Origin: Pseudomonadota bacterium
Lineage (GTDB): Bacteria > Pseudomonadota > Alphaproteobacteria > Rhizobiales > Xanthobacteraceae
Reading direction: 5' to 3'
Length of the DNA: 7,544 nt
NCBI GenBank assembly: GCA_023417665.1
Contig: JAEZFA010000214.1
Location: 1 to 7,544, forward strand
Below the pieces are notes generated by a model. It was not told the DNA's origin and did not search any database. It saw only the letters and a program-made list of their open reading frames with translations. Below are positions 1 to 4,747 of the stretch, in pieces (within the stretch, counting starts at the first letter, position 1; the number at the start of each line of letters is the position of its first letter). A program made the position numbers and the translations under genes.

Positions 1-50
1 TCCTTCAAGATCCTGATGATCTGCTCTTCGCTAAATCTGCTCTTACGCAT
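1..50 (-). CDS. IS3-family transposase OrfA, N-terminal fragment
   Basis: Only the first 16 codons are inside the window. They read MRKSRFSEEQIIRILK, the standard N-terminus of IS3-family OrfA, the helix-turn-helix protein (transposase_8 / HTH_Tnp_1 type) that binds the IS ends. A strong Shine-Dalgarno, GAGGAG, sits 7 bases before the ATG, which fixes the start. In this family OrfA is normally joined to the DDE catalytic OrfB by a programmed -1 frameshift; that part is not visible. The fragment is intact as far as it goes, with no stop or frameshift. Confidence 0.88.
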   Translation of the reverse strand, partial: MRKSRFSEEQIIRILK

Positions 51-117
51 CGTCTGTCTCCTCGGCGGAGAACAGAACCCTAACTTAAAACCGAGGGCGT
101 TTCAGGGGAGCAGGTCA
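1..117 (-). mobile_element. IS3-family insertion sequence, one end only (cut by window edge)
   Basis: The segment reads leftward as the beginning of an IS3-family element. On the minus strand it starts with a tip of the form TGACCTGCTCCCCTGAAA (117 down to 100), followed by a short leader and the orfA start at 50. IS3 elements end in 5'-TG...CA-3', and the tip at 117 fits this. The boundary is supported further because the protein-like sequence of the neighbouring gene begins exactly beyond it. The other end, the rest of orfA and all of orfB lie outside the window, so activity and the target-site duplication cannot be judged. The IS407/IS476 branch is the best guess from the orfA start. Confidence 0.8.
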
Positions 118-879
118 CGCCGACTGAGGCAGCACAATCAGAACGCAAGCACCGCTGTAGCGAAGTATAATCAGGCCGTTCGCACCTATAATGCTCAAGT
201 AGAGCGAGATCGGCAGCGTCGCCTCTCTGCACTTCGTTCCCTGACGACTACCGTTTACAGGGACGTGCGCGAATCGACCCTTGAATTGAGCGAGCGGTTT
301 GATCGCGTCGAGCGGTCAACAACGACGACCGTTTCCCCCGATTTGTTGGCGCTCTCAGAAAAGGAGGCAAACAACAGCGCGGTAGTGGCTGAAGCTCTCC
401 TTGCGGACGAACCTAATGCAGCTGAGAGCGCACACGACACCGGAATTCTGGAATATCTTTCAGGATTCTCGCAGGATCTTTGCGACCGCTGGCGGGGTGC
501 ACTCTTTTCTCTCAACCCTACGAATCCAGATGCTGGCCGCCACTTTTGCACTAGCGTGCGTGAGATATTCACGGAGATCCTAGACAAATGGGCCGACAAC
601 CAGGACGTACTCGACGCTGATCCAAATTGCGAGCTCACGCCCAACAAGACCGCGCCGACACGTCGCGCTAAGATTCGCTACCTCCTGAAACGTAAGGGCG
701 CTGACACGCCGGAGATGCTCGGGTTCGTCGAAAAGGATATCGACGATATTCTTCAACTATTCCACGTCTTCAACGAAGCGACACATGGAGCGGCCGGAAA
801 GCACGGCTTCGCCAGGCTTCAAAATATTCGTCAGCGCGTCGAAGGCGGCATCATGTTTCTCGCTTCGGTGGCTCTATAA
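118..879 (+). pseudogene. 5'-truncated conflict-system-like protein; C-terminal domain resembles predicted pPIWI-associating nuclease
   Basis: The frame is open from the IS tip at 118 to a TAA at 877-879, about 253 codons, but no credible start codon remains on the host side. The IS therefore appears to have removed or displaced the 5' end. An ATG at 16 inside the IS keeps the frame open, but translation from there would be a chance fusion. Seen: a polar, coiled-coil-like N-terminal stretch with a repeated YNQAV/YNAQV pattern and a run of Arg/Gln; a variable linker; then from about 465 a compact domain with RWRGALFSL, NPTNPD and SVREIF, then TRRAKIRYLL, then DILQLFHVFNEATHG near the C-terminus. 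Recollection: the W-GA / NPD-R / S-RE / TRR / H order resembles the Pfam families named predicted pPIWI-associating nuclease (pP_pnuc) and related HEPN-like domains found in bacterial defence loci. This assignment is from memory of the motif pattern and is tentative. Base composition is lower in G+C than the genes from 1545 onward, consistent with acquired DNA. No partner gene is in the window. Confidence 0.6.
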
Positions 880-1165
880 CAAGCGATTCAAAATCGATTG
901 GCCGTTCCCGCTCTGCGACTTCAGATGTGACTTTGTTGCTGTGCAACGTCGAACTGTATGCCGGGGTATTTTGGATTCGAACCAGTCTCCATTGACCGAG
1001 TCTTAGAAAAACGGAAATTCGTGAATGTTTACGCGAGACTTCGGGTGAGAAACCCCACCAAAGTCTGCGAAAATGCTTAAGCGGAGACTTCCCTACTCGC
1101 AAAAGCCCCGCGAATACGGGCTCTTTCGCTCGAAACCGGCACATTGCCGGTTCGACGGAAACGGC
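880..1165. other. Gene-free junction between accessory DNA and the tRNA-Gln gene
   Basis: I see no convincing coding region in these 286 bases; the short open frames here lack family resemblance and a good start. The stretch contains a T-arm-like sequence (TGGATTCGAACCA, 972-984), a long imperfect hairpin at 1032-1069, and two further hairpins at 1104-1122 and 1134-1152 that lie just past the 3' end of the minus-strand tRNA-Gln. Its composition is intermediate between the accessory gene to the left and the GC-rich core to the right. It could be the edge of an integrated element or eroded intergenic DNA. Confidence 0.5.
1101..1154 (-). terminator. Tandem hairpins downstream of tRNA-Gln, probable terminator
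   Basis: Read on the minus strand, 12 bases after the tRNA CCA end comes a perfect 7-bp stem AACCGGC / GCCGGTT with a 5-base loop (1152-1134). It is followed by a second stem AGCCC / GGGCT (1122-1104) that runs directly into TTTT. The second hairpin with its T-run has the form of an intrinsic terminator, and the first would strengthen it. Confidence 0.55.
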
Positions 1166-1240
1166 TGGTTGGGGCGCCAGGATTCGAACCTGGGAATGGC
1201 GGAATCAAAATCCGCTGCCTTACCACTTGGCTACGCCCCA
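1166..1240 (-). tRNA. trnQ(UUG): tRNA-Gln (anticodon UUG)
   Basis: A complete 75-base cloverleaf on the minus strand. The 7-bp acceptor TGGGGCG / CGCCCCA is followed by discriminator A and an encoded CCA (1168-1166). The anticodon stem GCGGA / TCCGC encloses the loop TTTTGAT, giving UUG in positions 34-36, which reads CAA (and CAG by wobble). The T-arm CCAGG TTCGAAT CCTGG is perfect. Nothing is degenerate, so this is a functional core tRNA. It is divergent from tRNA-Pro. Its 3' end faces the accessory segment, the orientation in which integrases usually target tRNA genes. Confidence 0.97.
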
Positions 1241-1258
1241 AAAGGCAGGAAGGGGCGC

Positions 1259-1286
1259 AATCTACTCAAGATCGGCTCCGGTTCAA
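1259..1286 (-). promoter_or_regulatory. Candidate sigma-70 promoter for tRNA-Gln
   Basis: On the minus strand there is TTGAAC (1286-1281), a 16-base spacer, then TAGATT (1264-1259). Initiation about 7 bases downstream would fall near 1252, 12 bases before the mature tRNA 5' end at 1240, with a G/C-rich discriminator (GCGCCCC) of the kind seen at stringently controlled stable-RNA promoters. Position and hexamers agree, but there is no experimental support. Confidence 0.45.
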
Positions 1287-1313
1287 TGGCCAAAAGCCGC
1301 GCCATTTCGTGGC

Positions 1314-1342
1314 TTGAAGGGCCCAAACCGGGCTGCTAGGAA
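1314..1342 (+). promoter_or_regulatory. Weak candidate promoter for tRNA-Pro
   Basis: TTGAAG (1314-1319), a 17-base spacer and TAGGAA (1337-1342) stand about 50 bases before tRNA-Pro. The -10 match is poor. A perfect 7-bp hairpin, GGCTGCT / AGCAGCC (1331-1348), overlaps the -10 and the likely start point; it could instead be a leader structure or a processing determinant. I do not see a better promoter on this side. Confidence 0.25.
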
Positions 1343-1391
1343 GCAGCCGCTGCCGGGGCCTTCTGGTTCCGGCATTGCCTTTTTGGCCCGG

Positions 1392-1468
1392 CGGAGCGTA
1401 GCGCAGCCTGGTAGCGCACCTGCTTCGGGAGCAGGGGGTCGGTGGTTCGAATCCACTCGCTCCGACCA
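1392..1468 (+). tRNA. trnP(CGG): tRNA-Pro (anticodon CGG)
   Basis: A complete 77-base cloverleaf on the plus strand. The acceptor CGGAGCG / CGCTCCG is followed by discriminator A and encoded CCA (1466-1468). The anticodon stem CCTGC / GCAGG holds the loop TTCGGGA, giving CGG, which reads the proline codon CCG, a frequent codon in a GC-rich genome. The T-arm GGTGG TTCGAAT CCACT has a closing pair broken only at the outer position. A strong hairpin terminator follows 20 bases downstream. Confidence 0.97.
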
Positions 1469-1488
1469 TTTTCATCGGCGGGCCAAGA

Positions 1489-1522
1489 AAAAAGCCGGAA
1501 CGAGCGTTCCGGCTTTTTCTTT
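1489..1522. terminator. Bidirectional intrinsic terminator between tRNA-Pro and the outer-membrane protein gene
   Basis: A perfect inverted repeat, AAAAAGCCGGAACG against CGTTCCGGCTTTTT (1489-1518), is flanked by A-runs on the left and T-runs on the right. It can therefore terminate tRNA-Pro on plus and the outer-membrane gene ending at 1545 on minus. The central loop is about four bases (GAGC). Confidence 0.92.
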
Positions 1523-1544
1523 GTTTCGCGCTGAGACGGGCCGG

Positions 1545-2219
1545 CTACCACTGGTAGCGCAGACCCACCGTTACGACATTCAGGAAGCCCGCTTCGCGGT
1601 CCACCGTGAAGCCCGCGAAATTCGTATCAAAGCTCATGCTGCCGGTATAAAGCCCCGTGTACCGGGCGGTAGCCGTCCAGTTCTGGCTCCAGCGGTAGTC
1701 GAGACCGGCGATCACGGAGATTGCCGCAGCGGCATCGGTATCGTTTGCCGCCATTACCCCACCGAGATTGTTCATCGACACGATCTGCATGCCGGCGCCG
1801 GCGCCCACGAACGGGGTCCAGCGCGTAGCGTTCTTGAAATCGTAGATCACGTTGGCCATCAGGCCGATCGAGGTAAGGCTCCCGGTATCGCGGATGCCGG
1901 AATGGAAACCATCCGCCGCATAACCGATGGCAAGCTCGAACTCGTAGCGCCAGTTGGGACGGAAATACCGGCCGATGGCGAGATTGCCATAGAAGCCGGT
2001 CTTGGGTTCATAGGTCGAGGCGAAGCCTGCCTGCGGAATCGTGAAATCGAACGCGCTGCTGCTCGACGGCGCTATCGGCGTGCCGATGCGCGCCTCGAAA
2101 TACCAGTTCGGCTGATAGGGAGCCGCCTTATAGAAGAGATCCGCGGAAGCGGCCGACCCTGCCCCGAAGAGCGCACCACCCACAAGAAAAGCCGCCGAAG
2201 CGGCCGCCAGCTTATTCAT
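1545..2219 (-). CDS. Outer-membrane beta-barrel protein (small porin-like, OMP_b-brl type)
   Basis: This is a 224-residue protein expected to fold as a small beta-barrel in the outer membrane. I chose the ATG at 2219 because it opens a clean signal peptide: Lys-3, then a hydrophobic/small stretch to about residue 22, with cleavage after ASA at 26, giving a mature start DLFYKAAP. The longer open frame back to 2414 adds residues with no signal character. The mature part alternates polar and hydrophobic residues in strands separated by turns (for example FYGNLAIGRYF near 76-87 and WTPFVGAGAGMQ near 134-145). It ends in VGLRYQW, the terminal aromatic typical of Bam-assembled barrels. A Shine-Dalgarno-like AAGGTG lies about 11 bases upstream. 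Family precedent is the Rhizobiales Omp25/31-like and OMP_b-brl proteins; the substrate or ligand cannot be read from sequence. The 5' leader carries a perfect hairpin at 2252-2272. The gene ends 23 bases from the terminator shared with tRNA-Pro. Confidence 0.88.
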   Translation of the reverse strand: MNKLAAASAAFLVGGALFGAGSAASADLFYKAAPYQPNWYFEARIGTPIAPSSSSAFDFTIPQAGFASTYEPKTGFYGNLAIGRYFRPNWRYEFELAIGYAADGFHSGIRDTGSLTSIGLMANVIYDFKNATRWTPFVGAGAGMQIVSMNNLGGVMAANDTDAAAAISVIAGLDYRWSQNWTATARYTGLYTGSMSFDTNFAGFTVDREAGFLNVVTVGLRYQW

Positions 2220-2251
2220 TGTATGCAACACCTTGCCCCGTATTCGGCCGG

Positions 2252-2272
2252 GTTCCCCAGCCCTTGGGGAAC
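2252..2272 (-). promoter_or_regulatory. Hairpin in the 5' leader of the outer-membrane protein mRNA
   Basis: A perfect 7-bp inverted repeat, GTTCCCC / GGGGAAC, has a 7-base loop that can add one further A-T pair. It lies 33 bases upstream of the start codon. A possible -10 (GATAAT on minus, 2322-2317) would start transcription near 2309 and place the hairpin inside a leader of about 90 bases. No T-run follows, so it is not a standard terminator; mRNA stability or small-RNA control are possibilities only. Confidence 0.4.
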
Positions 2273-2394
2273 TATCTGTTCGAAATCTGATTTTGGGCAA
2301 TCCGGCCAAAGCAAGAATTATCTGGAATTCGTATAAATACCTGGGAATGTGTCCTTGCTGCCACAGGGAGGGTTTGGGCCTTCGCCCGCAGGGA

Positions 2395-2424
2395 TAAAAG
2401 AAAACCGTCCGCAAAGTTTTGCGG
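2395..2424 (-). terminator. Probable terminator of the cold-shock gene
   Basis: On minus, a stem CCGCAA / TTGCGG (2424-2409) with a 4-base loop, extendable by one A-T pair, is followed after ACGG by TTTTCTTTT. It lies about 65 bases past the cold-shock stop codon, beyond two other GC-rich stem-loops (2471-2489 and 2453-2470) that lack T-runs. The short gap between stem and T-run makes this a less than ideal terminator. Confidence 0.5.
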
Positions 2425-2487
2425 CATGAAACCGTCTTATCAGTCTGACCGACCGCCGCGCAGACGGCGGGACGCCGCTTCCCGGCG

Positions 2488-2694
2488 TCAGCCGACCTTC
2501 AAATTGCCCGCAGCGGTGCGGCCGCGGTCGGTAGTAATAATGTCGAAGTTGATCTTCTGTCCTTCGTTCAAGGTAGAGAGACCGGCCTGCTCAACTGCAC
2601 TGATGTGCACGAAGACATCCTTGCCGCCATCGGCCGGCTGGATGAATCCGTAGCCCTTCTGCGCGTTGAACCACTTCACGGTACCGGAAGGCAT
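2488..2694 (-). CDS. CspA-family cold-shock protein
   Basis: A 68-residue single cold-shock domain, the usual size for a bacterial Csp. These are cytoplasmic five-stranded OB-fold proteins that bind single-stranded RNA and DNA and act as RNA chaperones or antiterminators. RNP1 is visible as KGYGFI at 13-18 and RNP2 as VFVHIS at 27-32; the opening MPSGTVKWFN and the TDRGRTAAGNLKV ending are also canonical. The start is fixed by domain length and by AAGGA (2708-2704) nine bases before the ATG; the longer open frame upstream is leader, not protein. The gene is preceded by a long non-coding leader, as in cspA-type genes, and followed by stem-loops. It is divergent from the MBL-fold gene. Alphaproteobacteria carry several paralogues, so I assign no specific member name, and cold induction is not proven. 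Confidence 0.96.
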   Translation of the reverse strand: MPSGTVKWFNAQKGYGFIQPADGGKDVFVHISAVEQAGLSTLNEGQKINFDIITTDRGRTAAGNLKVG

Positions 2695-2758
2695 GATTTC
2701 GTATCCTTGTCGTAATTCGCCGTTTGGACGCGTCCTGCAAAATGCGCAGACGATTCCG

Positions 2759-2841
2759 GCAATCGCTTCTCGGATTGCGAAGTAACGCGGCCATCCGGTC
2801 GTCCAACGAAATCGTTGCCGCCAAAGGCCCGGCTTCGGGCC
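2759..2841 (-). promoter_or_regulatory. Structured 5' leader of the cold-shock gene
   Basis: Between the cold-shock ATG (2694) and a candidate promoter near 2861-2889 the minus strand can form several stems: GCAATC / GATTGC with an 8-base loop (2759-2778), CAACGA / TCGTTG (2804-2817), and GGCCCG / CGGGCC with a 4-base loop (2826-2841). In enterobacterial cspA a leader of about 160 bases acts as an RNA thermosensor; the length here is similar, but sequence homology is not claimed. Confidence 0.4.
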
Positions 2842-2860
2842 GAAACAAGATTGCGGCAAA

Positions 2861-2889
2861 AGTGGACCGCAACCGGGTTCCCCCGTCAA
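2861..2889 (-). promoter_or_regulatory. Candidate promoter of the cold-shock gene
   Basis: On minus, TTGACG (2889-2884) is followed after 17 bases by TCCACT (2866-2861). The -35 matches the consensus in five of six positions; the -10 is weak. Initiation near 2855 would give a leader of about 160 bases. No better pair was seen in 2695-3010. The opposite strand of this region must also hold the start of the MBL-fold transcript, for which I find no clear promoter. Confidence 0.3.
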
Positions 2890-3010
2890 GAGAATCCGGT
2901 GCCCGCATTTTTTGCCCGGCCGCGCAATCGCTATGCAGCCATGCCCTCCGGGACGGAGGCAGTATGATAAGGAGAGCACGCGCAACACCTTATCCTTACG
3001 GGCAATTCCC

Positions 3011-3925
3011 ATGAGCGACGATATTCAGTTCGACCGCAGTTTCGATGCCAGACCGGGGGTCGCCGAAGAGATCGCTCCGGGCGTGCGGCGAATACTTTGC
3101 GACAATCCGAGCCCCTTCACCTTCAAGGGCACCAACACTTACATCGTCGGAAAAGGCAGCGTCGCGGTCATCGATCCCGGCCCGGCGGACCCGGCGCATA
3201 TCGACGCCATCCTCAAGGCGCTTCGTAATGAGACCGTGGCACAAATACTGGTAACGCATACGCATCGCGATCATTCACCGGCGGCCGCCGCAATCCGGGA
3301 AGCGACCGGGGCGCCAACTTACGCCGAAGGGCCGCACCGCTCGGCCAGGCCGCTGCATCTGGGAGAAACCCCTCCCCTCGATTCCGGCGGCGACGACGAA
3401 TTCGTGCCGGTCCACGCGCTTGCCGATGGCGAGGTCATCGAAGGCAACGGCTACGCGCTCGAAACGGTGTTCACGCCCGGGCATACGGCAAATCACGTCG
3501 CTTTCGCGCTGCGCGGGACCGATCTTCTTTTCTCCGCAGACCATGTAATGGGCTGGGCCACTTCCATCGTCGCGCCGCCCGACGGCTCGATGAGCGACTA
3601 CATGGCGTCGCTTCACAAGCTCGCGGCACGTAGCGAGTCGACGTACCTGCCCGGCCACGGCGGCGCGGTGCAGAACGCCCACAGGCTTGTCGAGCAATAT
3701 ATCGAGCACCGCGAAGCGCGCGAGAACGCGATCCTGCGCAAGCTCTCCCGCGGCGAGAGCGACATTCCCGGAATCGTGCAGGCGATTTACATCGGGCTCG
3801 ATCCGCGGCTTGCGAAAGCGGCGGCGCTGACGACCTTCGCGCATCTGGAAACGCTTGTTGAGCGCAACCTCGTCAAGACCGAGGACGGGCTTTCGCTCGG
3901 CGGTCGCTACCGGCTAAGCGCGTAA
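3011..3925 (+). CDS. MBL-fold metallo-hydrolase, LACTB2-like with C-terminal winged helix
   Basis: A 304-residue cytoplasmic protein (no signal peptide) of the metallo-beta-lactamase superfamily. The two-metal site is complete: HTHRDH (His83, His85, Asp87, His88), His158 in TPGHTANH, Asp177 in FSADH and His216 in LPGHGG. From about 230 to the end (IEHREARENAIL ... LETLVERNLV) it matches the small winged-helix tail (BLACT_WH) seen after the MBL domain in LACTB2-like proteins. The human member is an endoribonuclease, while bacterial members are mostly annotated only as MBL-fold hydrolases, so RNA or a thioester/ester substrate are both open. The start MSDDIQFD was chosen because upstream in-frame residues look non-coding. 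There is no good Shine-Dalgarno close to it; the only strong one, AAGGAG at 2969-2974, is about 36 bases away. It is divergent from the cold-shock gene and converges with the DUF1499 gene, with just 2 bases between the stop codons. Confidence 0.93.
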   Translation: MSDDIQFDRSFDARPGVAEEIAPGVRRILCDNPSPFTFKGTNTYIVGKGSVAVIDPGPADPAHIDAILKALRNETVAQILVTHTHRDHSPAAAAIREATGAPTYAEGPHRSARPLHLGETPPLDSGGDDEFVPVHALADGEVIEGNGYALETVFTPGHTANHVAFALRGTDLLFSADHVMGWATSIVAPPDGSMSDYMASLHKLAARSESTYLPGHGGAVQNAHRLVEQYIEHREARENAILRKLSRGESDIPGIVQAIYIGLDPRLAKAAALTTFAHLETLVERNLVKTEDGLSLGGRYRLSA

Positions 3926-3927
3926 GC

Positions 3928-4710
3928 TTACGGCGCGCGGCGGCGCGCATCCGAAAGCTGGGCGAAGAAGGACTGGATGCGACGTGCATTCGAGCCGAAA
4001 TCGCGCTGGCCATAACGGGAAGCCGAGCGCATATCGACCCGGATCGTATTCTTCATCCGTCGCATCCGGATCGAGATGTCTTCGGGCAAGCCAAGGATGA
4101 GCGAGTAGGCGACCGCCTCGACATAATCGTCACCCCCGGTGCCGCGCGGTGCGTTGCGCTCGAGCACGCGCCAACCGTTCCGCTGCACGATCGAGACGAT
4201 CAGGTTGAAGATTTCCTCGGCTTCGGCGTCGAACTCCATCGAACGCACGGCCGGATAATGCATGCGCTGGAGCGGTGCGTTCTCGGCGACCGGGTAACTC
4301 ACCGGGTTGGCATTGCGCGGCCGCGCGGCGGCGATCGCCTGAAAACGCGGCGGATCGGCGGGGTCGGTGCTGATGTCGCTGATTGCCGGCAGATGAATGC
4401 CACGCGCCACATGGAACAACGGCGCGGAAAGAATCGCGACGCCAATGATGCCGCCGAGGATCGCGGCACCGAGCCCTTTCAGCCCGTCGTTCCAGATCAC
4501 TACAATAGCGGCCCCCGCGAGCAGCACGGCGAGCATCGCAATGGCGAGCGAGGCAAGCAGAATCACGCTCGCCGTCCGGTATTCGACCGCACCGGAGCGA
4601 TGCATCACGATCGCAATCAGGAATACCGGCAGCGCGAAGGCCGCCAGGCGCCAGCTCCAGACGGCAAGCTTCGACACGCGGATTTCGGCATAGAGCCGGC
4701 GTCTGATCAT
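3928..4710 (-). CDS. DUF1499-domain inner-membrane protein
   Basis: A 260-residue protein with three predicted N-terminal membrane helices (about residues 14-36, 47-73 and 80-102), then a soluble DUF1499 domain. The domain's signature pieces are present: ISDISTDPADPPRF at 110-123, the central YPAVRS stretch near 152-157, and VDMRSASRYGQRDFGSNARR near 225-244. The family's biochemical role is unknown; it is common in Rhizobiales and sometimes found as the lone domain. The start at 4710 is preferred over an upstream GTG at 4764 because AGGAG lies 8 bases before this ATG, and the GTG version would overlap the preceding gene and add a poorly hydrophobic tail. It follows the acyl-CoA synthetase by 37 bases on the same strand, so the two probably share a transcript. 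It ends against the MBL-fold gene with no terminator visible between them. Confidence 0.9.
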   Translation of the reverse strand: MIRRRLYAEIRVSKLAVWSWRLAAFALPVFLIAIVMHRSGAVEYRTASVILLASLAIAMLAVLLAGAAIVVIWNDGLKGLGAAILGGIIGVAILSAPLFHVARGIHLPAISDISTDPADPPRFQAIAAARPRNANPVSYPVAENAPLQRMHYPAVRSMEFDAEAEEIFNLIVSIVQRNGWRVLERNAPRGTGGDDYVEAVAYSLILGLPEDISIRMRRMKNTIRVDMRSASRYGQRDFGSNARRIQSFFAQLSDARRRAP

Positions 4711-4747
4711 GACGCCGGCTCCTGTTTTGCAGCGGTGTAAGGCGGCC

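Noticed and set aside
255..647. A 130-codon minus frame inside the truncated accessory gene
   Set aside because: Ser/Arg-rich shadow with no recognisable motif; the plus frame has a coherent coiled coil and domain.
960..1066. A complete extra tRNA gene on minus around the T-arm-like sequence
   Set aside because: No acceptor stem can be formed, only three of five T-stem pairs hold, and no anticodon arm with a 7-base loop was found at the right distance.
1227..2336. A 369-codon plus-strand frame running through tRNA-Pro, the terminator and the outer-membrane gene
   Set aside because: It would have to read through a perfect tRNA and a strong terminator, and its sequence is low-complexity; the minus-strand protein has a signal peptide and a C-terminal Trp.
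2220..2414. N-terminal extension of the outer-membrane protein back to 2414
   Set aside because: The extra 65 residues have no signal-peptide character and bury the true signal sequence starting at 2219.
2695..3012. Extension of the cold-shock frame to 174 residues
   Set aside because: The upstream residues show no domain; the 68-residue form has the family length and a well-placed ribosome site.
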